A stretch of 39,911 nt of DNA from positions 1 through 39,911 of IMG/VR virus record IMGVR_UViG_3300001596_000051; one strand, given 5' to 3'. Position 1 is the first letter of the stretch. Every line of letters begins with the position of its first letter. This document shows, one piece after another, positions 32,122 to 38,995 of the stretch. The notes below the pieces were generated by a model. The model had not been told where the DNA came from. It did no database searches and saw only the letters and a program-made list of their open reading frames with translations. The DNA comes from a virus. Position numbers and translations under genes: made by a program.

Positions 32122-32654
32122 CTCCGGTTCGGGATCGGCGCAGGTAGGGGGTCAAAGGGACACTCGAAGGCCGATGCTCCCTCGAACTCATCAGAGCCAT
32201 CCGCTAGCCATGATCTGAGAGGACCGCAATCGCGGGTTGACGTGCTGCGGCCATCTTCGATGAAGATGGTGTACTGGAAACCTTCGAAGTGCCGCTGGCC
32301 GTTCTCGTACCAGGTCGCCCAAGCCCCCTGAAGCCAATCATCGGCCCAGGCCTGTGCGGCATAGGGCCCGCCGGACTCGTACCACTCCCAGCTGACCCCA
32401 CTCCGCACGCCCCTGTCGTACGGCATCTCCGACTTCCGGTTCCCGTTGGCCCACCAGGTCACCGACGGGCCGTGTAGCAGGCCGGTGTCGGTCTCGCACC
32501 ACAGCGCCAGGCCGTCGGGGTAGGCGTCGCCGCGGTGGGTCGCGCCGGCGGGACAGTCCGGCTCAGAGCCGGTGAAGCTCTCGGCGTAGGGGGACGACGA
32601 GGACTCGGCGCAGCTCACGAGGAGAAGCGCGAACAGCAGGTGGGGGATCCGCAT
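32118..32654 (-). CDS. Lipoprotein with MORN/YwqK-type repeats
   Basis: A 178-aa secreted lipoprotein. RIPHLLFALLLVSC gives a signal peptide with lipobox LVSC (C15), followed by a Ser-rich linker. Repeats LLHGPSVTWWANGNRKSEMPYDRGV, then SGVSWEWYESGG, then LQGAWATWYENGQRHFEGFQY follow the MORN-2/YwqK pattern 'G.w..wy.nG..'. Such lipoproteins are very numerous in myxobacterial genomes. Encoded against the late genes, it is a probable lysogenic-conversion gene acting at the cell surface (inference). I start at 32654; the longer frame to 32696 puts 14 odd residues before the signal peptide. Confidence 0.78.
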   Translation of the reverse strand: MRIPHLLFALLLVSCAESSSSPYAESFTGSEPDCPAGATHRGDAYPDGLALWCETDTGLLHGPSVTWWANGNRKSEMPYDRGVRSGVSWEWYESGGPYAAQAWADDWLQGAWATWYENGQRHFEGFQYTIFIEDGRSTSTRDCGPLRSWLADGSDEFEGASAFECPFDPLPAPIPNRS

Positions 32655-32660
32655 GCGCCC

Positions 32661-32690
32661 AGGGTAGGTCCCACGCGCAGTCCCGAGCAA
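32661..32690 (-). promoter_or_regulatory. Candidate promoter for the lipoprotein gene
   Basis: On the minus strand TTGCTC (32690-32685), 18 nt, TACCCT (32666-32661). The ATG begins six nt after the -10, the same distance as at the cro-like gene, with no Shine-Dalgarno, suggesting a leaderless transcript independent of phage late control. Confidence 0.45.
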
Positions 32691-32705
32691 GTTCATCTAC
32701 TCGCG

Positions 32706-34814
32706 TTACGGCTGGCCGCTGAACGCCCCATCGGCGTTGCTATCGTCTGCACCACACACCCGCGGTGCGCCATCCAGATAGCCAGCGGCTGATGTCTCCA
32801 AGGTTTCACCTGGGACAACGTCGATAGAAGTGACGCCCTGATCCAACAGCGCCCTTAGTAGATCTCGCCGAGTGTAGTCAGCTGCGCGCGCCTCATGTCG
32901 TGCGTGCGCCATTGCCAGACGATGGTCATCCTCCGCGGCCCGGACTCGGTTCTCAGCGCGTTCGACAAGGCCATCAATGTCAGGGTGACTGTACCGTCCC
33001 TCCTCCACGTCAACCTGCCGCCGTTTCGCATCATCTTGGTCCGAGTGCGCGGCAGCAACATCCGCAGAACTGACTGCGATCCAGGCCAGCTGCTCCTCGG
33101 TCAGTTCGATGTCTCGGAGCGGTGCGTCGATTCTGGCGTTGGCGTCATCCAGGAGCGACTGCACGCTTAGCGCGGGGAGACTACTGGTGGCTTCTTCCAA
33201 TGCTTCAATCGCGCTCTCTCGCCTCGACCTGTTTGGAGACGAGTAGTAGTCGAGCGAGTGCTCGCCGTGCAGCCTCAGCAGCTCGATCCGGTTGACGCTC
33301 TTCGTGGACATGCCGTCGAAAGGCACAGTCTCGTACAAGCTCATTGTGAAGCGGCAGCCTCCTCCGCTGAGGGGCTGGTTCACGTCCTGTTGGGCCTGGG
33401 ACGCGCATCTGGCTTGGTAGCGCTGGTGGTCCTCTCGACGTCGTTCGATCTCGGCGGGATCGATGGTCGGAGCGGCTACGTCGCGTTGAGGTCGACCCGC
33501 CAGCTGTGGCTCATGCAGTTCAGGTATGTCTCTGCGCTGGCCCTCAGTCCACGCTTTGTCGGCCGCGTCTATCCCCCTCCCTATCGTCCTGACATAGTCG
33601 CCCATGAAGTGCTGAGTAACCGCGAGCTCCCCAAGCTTCATCCAATCAACTGAAATTTTCCCCTTTTCGAGCCCACCTGGGCCGATCTGCACCCCTTCCA
33701 AGAGTGCAATGTTGGGGAAGACCTCGGTCTCGTGGCTGAGCTTCAGGAAAGAGGCTTCCGCCTCAGCTCCTTGTATCGCGTGAATCTCGACACAATCGAC
33801 CAACAGCTTGTTGCGTTCTTCGTCGAAAACCGCGGAGTCGGTTTGCCCTTCAAAAGACAGGGTCTTCTTGAGCTGGAAATCGCCGGCTCCACCGCCAATG
33901 CCACCTGTACCCTTGAACTTGACTTTGACTCCCGCCTCATTCCCGGGTGCAACCTCGACGTCGAAAGCAATGCTCAGCGGGCCCTCCTTGATCTCCATCT
34001 TCGTGGCACCGGAGCCCTTCAGAAGGTTCCCAGCCGTACAGACTTTTGCTCCGTTGCTCTTCATGCAACCTTCCACCTTGCCGGTTGAATCGATCGAGAT
34101 CGACCGGTCCCCCTCCAACGAGACCTTCTCGGACATCTTGGTCTTTGCCGGACGTCCCCCTGCCCCACACGTGAGTGTCTGGCGCTGGACAGCTTGAGCC
34201 CGTTGGCCGCTAGCGCCCCCGGCCATCGTGTCCAAGAGGGCCTCAGCGGAGCGACCTGCGAGAACAGCGTCTGCCACCGCATCGGCATGCTGCTCGTAGG
34301 CGTCGCCGTCAGTGCCGACGCCCCCCTGAAGCTGGACGCCGCCCTTCTGTTGGACAACGTGCGCTGCCTCGTGGGCCGCGGTGTGAAGGTCTGGTGTGGT
34401 GGCAAACGCGACACGACCGCTAGTCGCGTAGGCCTGTGCTCCTAGTTCGGAAGCAGCCTCTGCGGCGCGCCCGCCCGTGAAAGCTACAACCCTTGATACG
34501 TCATGGCGCCCAAAGGACTGTTGGATCCGGTCCAAGTGTGGGAGCCGGTGACCGGAGCCTTCAATCCCCGACTGCGCAATCTCGTGCATACTCCGCGCAT
34601 CGGGCTCCCGCACGGCCGAGCGCCCCAGAACAGCGGACCTGAATTGCAGCAGCGCACCGTCCAAATGACCCAGTTGGTCGGCGGAAGCCGCTAGAGAGAC
34701 GCTGTATTCCGTCAGGGGAGCCAACTCTGGGCCCGTTGTGTGGACCGGGTCGCGGCGAGCGACCTGGTGTTCATGTCGAGTGTGCGTGGTTTTGGAAAGT
34801 TGCGTGTCCAGCAT
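32706..34814 (-). CDS. DUF4157-domain protein with HEAAH metallopeptidase motif
   Basis: A 702-aa protein. Residues about 77-195 are a DUF4157 domain: [31 protein letters not shown], then [13 protein letters not shown], then [16 protein letters not shown] with HExxH at H148-H152, and E174 in [14 protein letters not shown] as likely third metal ligand. DUF4157 is known from effectors of extracellular contractile injection systems and from myxobacterial proteins. Residues 200-410 are beta-rich with scattered Cys; residues about 450-680 are helical ([13 protein letters not shown], then [26 protein letters not shown]). I recognise no toxin domain there. GC is visibly lower than in flanking genes, implying acquisition. 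No signal peptide is present. Confidence 0.88.
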   Translation of the reverse strand: MLDTQLSKTTHTRHEHQVARRDPVHTTGPELAPLTEYSVSLAASADQLGHLDGALLQFRSAVLGRSAVREPDARSMHEIAQSGIEGSGHRLPHLDRIQQSFGRHDVSRVVAFTGGRAAEAASELGAQAYATSGRVAFATTPDLHTAAHEAAHVVQQKGGVQLQGGVGTDGDAYEQHADAVADAVLAGRSAEALLDTMAGGASGQRAQAVQRQTLTCGAGGRPAKTKMSEKVSLEGDRSISIDSTGKVEGCMKSNGAKVCTAGNLLKGSGATKMEIKEGPLSIAFDVEVAPGNEAGVKVKFKGTGGIGGGAGDFQLKKTLSFEGQTDSAVFDEERNKLLVDCVEIHAIQGAEAEASFLKLSHETEVFPNIALLEGVQIGPGGLEKGKISVDWMKLGELAVTQHFMGDYVRTIGRGIDAADKAWTEGQRRDIPELHEPQLAGRPQRDVAAPTIDPAEIERRREDHQRYQARCASQAQQDVNQPLSGGGCRFTMSLYETVPFDGMSTKSVNRIELLRLHGEHSLDYYSSPNRSRRESAIEALEEATSSLPALSVQSLLDDANARIDAPLRDIELTEEQLAWIAVSSADVAAAHSDQDDAKRRQVDVEEGRYSHPDIDGLVERAENRVRAAEDDHRLAMAHARHEARAADYTRRDLLRALLDQGVTSIDVVPGETLETSAAGYLDGAPRVCGADDSNADGAFSGQP

Positions 34815-34820
34815 GCGCGT

Positions 34821-34832
34821 GTTGCACGCAAC
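34821..34832. promoter_or_regulatory. Palindrome next to the DUF4157 start codon
   Basis: GTTGC and GCAAC arms around AC, ending seven nt before the ATG of the DUF4157 gene. Its position would suit an operator or a start-site hairpin. No good promoter is visible nearby. Confidence 0.35.
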
Positions 34833-34894
34833 TGGCGTGCCAAGCAGTTCCTCAATGAAACCGGGTCACCATTTGAGTCAGAGGTGTGCGGCTG

Positions 34895-34908
34895 TGTGCC
34901 GCGGCACA
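34895..34908. promoter_or_regulatory. Perfect 14-bp palindrome upstream of the DUF4157 gene
   Basis: TGTGCCGCGGCACA is perfectly self-complementary and lies about 80 bp upstream of the DUF4157 start, in the 129-nt gap before the neighbouring leftward gene. It could be a regulator site or an intercistronic hairpin. Confidence 0.4.
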
Positions 34909-34943
34909 TGGGCGACACACATTCGCTCAGCCCAACCTCATCT

Positions 34944-35546
34944 TCACCACCGGGCCGTCTTCAAGGCTTCTAGCAGGGCCTTCACTTGCTGGTGCGGCCA
35001 CTCCCGCTTGATGAGCTCCCAGGCCACATCGAAGAACGGCCACCGCTTCTCGACGGTCACCGACTCGGTCAGCACGTACATGAGCTTGAGTCGGCCGGAC
35101 TTGTAGCGCCGAAACAGCCCGACATCTCCCGACGGCAGCGGCATGAGGAAGTGGTTCTTGCGCTGCAGCAGACGGCCCGGCCACCGCGCCCGGGTCGTCC
35201 GCTGCGTCGGCTTGGATCGCACCCCGCGGGGCACCGCCAGCATCCCGCCGCCTTGAGCCTCCTTGCGACCGCCGTAGGCCTGCCGCTCCATGAACGGGTC
35301 GACGCTGCCGACGGCGGCCACCAGCCGGCTCTTGGAGGCCCGGTGCACACGGATACCCTTGCTGACCCAGGTGCTCCGGATGGTGAAGTGCCGGGGCAGG
35401 TCATGGCAGACGACGTCCTGGACGAGCCCAGCCGTGTTGTCGAGCGCCTTCTTGGTGGCCCACGGCATCTGCTTTGCGACCGCATCCAGGGCCCCGACGA
35501 AGGCTTGCGGGTGGAATCGAACGTCGACGTTGAGCTGGGCGGTCAT
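34944..35546 (-). CDS. Minor virion/tail-like protein in reverse orientation
   Basis: A 200-aa basic protein. QAFVGALDAVAKQMPWATKKALDNTAGLVQDVVCHDLPRHFTIRSTWVSKGIRVHRASKSRLVAAVGSVDPFMERQAYGG resembles phage minor tail or morphogenesis proteins of the 'kal..lp.a...Aln.ta..vq..l...m...F..r..wv' type. A structural-type gene is unexpected on the strand opposite the late operon. It is the first gene of the inserted leftward cassette and could instead be a repurposed homologue. The family call is by pattern only. Confidence 0.55.
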   Translation of the reverse strand: MTAQLNVDVRFHPQAFVGALDAVAKQMPWATKKALDNTAGLVQDVVCHDLPRHFTIRSTWVSKGIRVHRASKSRLVAAVGSVDPFMERQAYGGRKEAQGGGMLAVPRGVRSKPTQRTTRARWPGRLLQRKNHFLMPLPSGDVGLFRRYKSGRLKLMYVLTESVTVEKRWPFFDVAWELIKREWPHQQVKALLEALKTARW

Positions 35547-35552
35547 GGCTCA

Positions 35553-35558
35553 AGTGTA
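35553..35558 (-). promoter_or_regulatory. Candidate -10 for the leftward cassette
   Basis: TACACT on the minus strand lies six nt before the ATG at 35546, matching the leaderless spacing seen elsewhere. Upstream is the late element of copy 3 read in reverse, 20 nt from this -10, so one dyad site could serve both divergent directions. Confidence 0.4.
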
Positions 35559-35578
35559 GCCGCGGACGGCGCAGCGCC

Positions 35579-35622
35579 AGACCGCAGGAATGCGACCAGG
35601 GACCCGAGCATGACCGTATCGT
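35579..35622 (+). promoter_or_regulatory. Candidate late promoter, copy 3
   Basis: The same 19-mer AGACCGCAGGAATGCGACC (35579-35597), then 19 nt, then TATCGT (35617-35622), the best -10 of the three. It restarts rightward late transcription after the leftward cassette. The predicted start near 35629 is about 8 nt before the tRNA-like fold and about 100 nt before the first gene. Confidence 0.7.
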
Positions 35623-35636
35623 CAGGCCTGCTCTGA

Positions 35637-35708
35637 TGCAGTGAGGAACGGTTCCGCCCTGGGTTCATAGTCCAGGCCACGTCGGTTCGACTCCGGCCGC
35701 TGCTACCA
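35637..35708 (+). tRNA. tRNA-like cloverleaf, CAU anticodon, encoded CCA, short D arm
   Basis: Reading 5' to 3': acceptor arm TGCAGTG (35637-35643) pairs with CGCTGCT (35698-35704) at six of seven positions, with a T-T mismatch at the first pair. A short GGAA/TTCC arm (35645-35655) stands in place of a D arm. The anticodon arm is CTGGG-TTCATAG-TCCAG (35659-35675) with U33, CAU and A37. A 5-nt variable loop follows. The T arm is GTCGG-TTCGACT-CCGGC (35681-35697), then discriminator A and CCA. The first-pair mismatch and G29-G31 recall initiator tRNA. The atypical D region (about 4 nt short) means it may be a tRNA mimic or remnant. Confidence 0.5.
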
Positions 35709-35727
35709 CCCTCCTCGAGGTACCGCA

Positions 35728-36027
35728 GTGGCCAAGGCACTCAACCCGATTCGTGGCACGTTCCCCGGAGGCACTCCGCGGGTCCAAATCGTGCTGCCGG
35801 CGGACACCGGTATCAACGCTGTGGGCTGCACCATCCACAACACCGGTGCGCAGCCGATGTACGTGGGCGGCGTCGACCAGGACGATGTCAACGCTTCCAG
35901 CGGCGGCACGCTCGCCGCCGGCGCCAGCATCTACAAACCGTGGACCATCACCGAGGCCTGGGGGTTCTACCTCTTCGGCACCACCGGTGAGCCCTACGAG
36001 GTGTGGCCGGACGGCCAGGACAACTAG
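35728..36027 (+). CDS. Hypothetical beta-rich late protein, 99 aa
   Basis: A 99-aa protein starting at GTG 35728 with GAGG nine nt upstream. The sequence is beta-type: TPRVQIVLPADTGINAVGCTIHNTGAQPMYVGGVDQ, then GGTLAAGASIYKPWTITEAWGFYLFGTTGEPYEVW. This looks like a small jelly-roll or fibre-associated domain ('v.ntG..pmyvgg'). It is the first gene after the tRNA-like leader and precedes the fibre-like genes. Function unknown; virion component likely by context. Confidence 0.7.
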   Translation: MAKALNPIRGTFPGGTPRVQIVLPADTGINAVGCTIHNTGAQPMYVGGVDQDDVNASSGGTLAAGASIYKPWTITEAWGFYLFGTTGEPYEVWPDGQDN

Positions 36028-36028
36028 C

Positions 36029-36826
36029 GTGGTTGCCGTCCCCTACCGGCAGCCTCCCGCCATCAATGGCTTGGGTGGTGCCTCCGGCTCGGAGGGCCCG
36101 ACGCTATGGGCCAACCTCGCGGGCACCGGCCAGTTCGGCATCGACTCCATCATTGCCGACATCAACGCGGCGCATGCGTCCGGGACGTCAAAGAGCTGGG
36201 GCACCTTTGTTGCCTTCAGTCGCACGAACACGGTGGGCACCTCCACCCTGTTTGGCTGTGCTCGAAGCGCCGCCCCTAACGGCTTTCAGCAGTGGTATGC
36301 CAACGCCAGCAGCAACGACCTGCTCACGCTAGTGAAGGACTCCGGCGGCACCAACCAGCACTTTGACACCAGCTGGACGAGCGTCCTCACCGGCGCCGAC
36401 GACTGGCTGTTGATCAACGTCGAGTACAACGCCAGCCTGCGCCACGAGGTCACCGTCTACACGTCGGGCGGCTCCCACGGCACCAGCGGGGACACCTACA
36501 TCGGCGTGTCGCACTGGGACTCGGCCATGGACCAGGCCACGCTCGGCGGCCTGAGGCGAAACGGCGGGGTCAACAACCCCCATGACGGCCGTCTCTACGG
36601 AGCCTGCTACTGGTCCGGAGGGCTGGCCAGCGGCTCGGCGATTACCCAGCTCGGCACCGACTGGGCTGAGGCGGACATGAAGACTCGCATCGAGACCATG
36701 CTGGCCACCCTCGAGGGTGACCTGGGCACCAACGTAAAGTTCACCCAGCCGTTCTACCAGGGCGCTTCCGCGCGCGTCGGCACAGACGCGACCGAGGTGG
36801 GGACCATCTCGTGGGAGGAGCTCTGA
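36029..36826 (+). CDS. Putative lectin-like tail fibre/receptor-binding protein
   Basis: A 265-aa protein, GTG start. The composition is Gly/Ser/Thr/Asn-rich with strands such as SWGTFVAFSRTNTVGTSTLFGCARS, then DDWLLINVEYNASLRHEVTVYTSGG, then MDQATLGGLRRNGGVNNPHDGRLYGACYWSGGLASGSAIT. This resembles the concanavalin/LamG-like beta-sandwich layout ('lf..ar', 'W..i.v.yd', 'l.lGg....g....G.i....yw...L'). Probably a receptor-binding part of the tail. The following GTG gene is three bases after. Confidence 0.62.
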   Translation: MVAVPYRQPPAINGLGGASGSEGPTLWANLAGTGQFGIDSIIADINAAHASGTSKSWGTFVAFSRTNTVGTSTLFGCARSAAPNGFQQWYANASSNDLLTLVKDSGGTNQHFDTSWTSVLTGADDWLLINVEYNASLRHEVTVYTSGGSHGTSGDTYIGVSHWDSAMDQATLGGLRRNGGVNNPHDGRLYGACYWSGGLASGSAITQLGTDWAEADMKTRIETMLATLEGDLGTNVKFTQPFYQGASARVGTDATEVGTISWEEL

Positions 36827-36828
36827 GC

Positions 36829-37821
36829 GTGGCCCAGCCCCACCGCATCAGTGAGTCCGCGACGGACAGCGGGCACCTCGGGGCCGAGGTGTCGGGCACG
36901 CTGTGGGAGGACTACATCAACGGCCGCGTGGTGCGGTCGGTGGGCTACCTCCCGTCGCGAAACGAAGGCCTCGAGGCCGACGGCCGCTACACCATCGAGC
37001 GCCCGTTGCGGTGGGCCGACGCACACATCACCGGCACGCCCTCCGTCCGCCGGGCCGGCTTCATCATGGCCACCGACAACGGCGGGGAGCCGTGGTTGGC
37101 CATGGCCCTGGGCACCGGTGGCGCGGAGCAGACGCTCTCGCACATCTCCCTGAGTGCGCAGGGACGCGCCAAGGTGGGGCTCTGGGGTGAGCGCCTGCAC
37201 AGCATGACGCTCCGGGACATCGTGGTCACCGGTGCACTGGACTTCGGCATCCACCTCGACCGGTGCCACTCCACCGCTGGCGCAGTGGCCGACCTGCGCG
37301 TCATCGGCCACCTGGACGAGAAGAAGCGTCCCGCCTACTTCGCCGTGGCCGCCATCCGCGTCGACGGCTGCAACAGCCTGCACGGCACCAACTGGCGCAT
37401 CCTCCACGCTGCCGGCAACGGGCTGGAGCTGCTGGGCCACCGCGGCACCGTCAACCAGGGCGACATGAGCGTCCACGGGCTCACCGTCGAGCAGGTGCGC
37501 GGCGACGGGTGTGTGGTCCGCGGCCACGACATCCCCATGTCTCTCGGTGGCCAGCTGCGCGTCGAGGGCGCTTGGGGTCGCGGCCTGGTCGCCGAAGCCG
37601 CGCGCCTCAACATCTTCGGCGCTCCCAACATCCGGAGCGGCCGGGAGCCGCTCTACATCGACAAGCAGAGCGAGGTGACGCTCCACGGCCTCACCTACCT
37701 CGACCAGTACGACACGCAGGACGTGACGGTCTACGTCGGCCCGGGTAGCCGGCTCATCGGCCTGGATCACATCCGCGTTCCCGAGGGCAAGTCCCTCAAG
37801 GTGGTGAAGCCATGGCGGTGA
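36829..37821 (+). CDS. Tail spike-like right-handed beta-helix protein
   Basis: A 330-aa protein, GTG start with GGAGGAG eight nt upstream. From residue about 85 onward it shows repeating coil-like strands typical of pectate-lyase/tailspike folds: LSHISLSAQGRAKVGLWGERLHSMTLRDIVVTGALDFGIHLDRCHST, then LRVIGHL, then AIRVDGCNSLHGTNWRILHAAGNGLELLG, then MSVHGLTVEQVRGDGCVVRG. It may bind or cleave surface polysaccharide. It overlaps the endolysin gene by ten bases. Confidence 0.72.
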   Translation: MAQPHRISESATDSGHLGAEVSGTLWEDYINGRVVRSVGYLPSRNEGLEADGRYTIERPLRWADAHITGTPSVRRAGFIMATDNGGEPWLAMALGTGGAEQTLSHISLSAQGRAKVGLWGERLHSMTLRDIVVTGALDFGIHLDRCHSTAGAVADLRVIGHLDEKKRPAYFAVAAIRVDGCNSLHGTNWRILHAAGNGLELLGHRGTVNQGDMSVHGLTVEQVRGDGCVVRGHDIPMSLGGQLRVEGAWGRGLVAEAARLNIFGAPNIRSGREPLYIDKQSEVTLHGLTYLDQYDTQDVTVYVGPGSRLIGLDHIRVPEGKSLKVVKPWR

Positions 37822-38678
37822 AGGACATGAACCAAGAGGCCCAGCGCAGTCTCACCGCGCTGGGCTACCCCCTCAAGGTGGACGGCATCTGGGGCCGACG
37901 CAGCCGCGGTGCCCTCCGAGCCTTCGCTCGCAAGGTCGGCGTTCCTGCCGACGGGGAGCTGTCCCAGCCCTGGGCAGTGGCGCTGCTCTCCCTCGCCGAG
38001 CTCGTCCGGCCGGCGGCGGTGGAGCTTCCGGACGGCCTGACCATCCACAACGGAAAGCTGTTCTTGAGGAAGGACATGCCGAGGCGCGATGCGCCGCCGA
38101 CTCAGATCGTCATCCACGAGCCCGTGGTGACCAGCGTCGACACCACCCACCGCGCCCTCGTCAACAAGGGACTGTCGGTGGAGTACATGGCCGACCGAGA
38201 CGGCCGCGTGACCAAGCACGTCCCCGACGTCGCCATTCACCACTGCCAGCACGCAGGCGGGGACCACAACGACCGCTCGGTGGCGATCGAGGTCATCAAC
38301 GGCTACTACCCGTCGCGGGCCGTCAGCGGCCAGGACATCATCGAGGCCGTCTGGGCCCACCGCGGCAAGTACACGCTTCCGACACTGGCACAGGTCGAGT
38401 CGGTGTGGCTCCTGGTGGCCCACCTCACCGACCGGTTCCCGAGCATTCCGCTTCACTTCCCGGGGTATGTCGACGGCCGCTTCCGCTGGGGCCGCCACGC
38501 CGATGGCGAGCATGAGCCTGGCATCATGGCGCACCACCGGTGGGCACACGCCGACGGTCTGTTCGTCGAGCACTACTGCCTGTGCCGCAGCCATGGGCAT
38601 GCGCCGGAATCGGCGTGGGCACTGACTCTGGATGCAGCCACTGCTGGCAAGCGGTGGACGTCGCTGGGGGCCGCGTGA
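37812..38678 (+). CDS. Endolysin: peptidoglycan-binding domain plus amidase
   Basis: A 288-aa lysis enzyme. Residues about 7-48 (NQEAQRSLTALGYPLKVDGIWGRRSRGALRAFARKVG) are a PG_binding_1 domain. Residues about 97-250 are an Amidase_2/PGRP-type N-acetylmuramoyl-L-alanine amidase, with H102 in IVIHEP, VEYMADRDGRVTKHVPDVAIHHCQHA, SVAIEVIN and IMAHHRWAHADG (second metal His near 241-242). It would cut the amide bond between MurNAc and the stem peptide. No signal peptide, so a holin is needed. It sits first in the lysis cassette. Confidence 0.87.
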   Translation: MAVKDMNQEAQRSLTALGYPLKVDGIWGRRSRGALRAFARKVGVPADGELSQPWAVALLSLAELVRPAAVELPDGLTIHNGKLFLRKDMPRRDAPPTQIVIHEPVVTSVDTTHRALVNKGLSVEYMADRDGRVTKHVPDVAIHHCQHAGGDHNDRSVAIEVINGYYPSRAVSGQDIIEAVWAHRGKYTLPTLAQVESVWLLVAHLTDRFPSIPLHFPGYVDGRFRWGRHADGEHEPGIMAHHRWAHADGLFVEHYCLCRSHGHAPESAWALTLDAATAGKRWTSLGAA

Positions 38679-38995
38679 GCTGGCTACAGGAAAACGCCAC
38701 GGAGATCGTCGGCGGCCTGGGCGCAGTCATTGCTGGGATCGTCACCTTCGCGTGGCGGGCCTCCCGGCGCATGGCCGAGACCGAGGCGGTCATCCAGGCC
38801 AGCATCAAAGAGAACGAGCAGACCCGGAGGGAGATGGGCGAGCTCAAGAAGGAGATTGCCGAGCTCAAGAAGGAGCTGGCCAGCGTCAACGCACTGGAAG
38901 TGCGCGTCGCCAAGCTCGAGGTGCTCACGACTGAGGCCCTCGACCGACTCAAGACTATCCACAACCTCATGCTCGAGGAGCGCAGAAGCACATGA
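38675..38995 (+). CDS. Single-TM coiled-coil lysis protein (holin or inner-membrane spanin candidate)
   Basis: A 106-aa protein, GTG start overlapping the endolysin stop. An N-terminal membrane segment (EIVGGLGAVIAGIVTFAW) is followed by a long coiled coil (NEQTRREMGELKKEIAELKKELASVNALEVRVAKLEVL). One TM plus coil suits either a BhlA-type holin-like protein or an Rz-like spanin. The position in the lysis cassette supports a lysis role; which one is unresolved. Confidence 0.7.
   Translation: MSWLQENATEIVGGLGAVIAGIVTFAWRASRRMAETEAVIQASIKENEQTRREMGELKKEIAELKKELASVNALEVRVAKLEVLTTEALDRLKTIHNLMLEERRST

Noticed and set aside
35637-35708. tRNA-like sequence as the phage attachment site
   Set aside because: It is far from the integrase end in the prophage order and inside the late transcript, so it is unlikely to be an att core.
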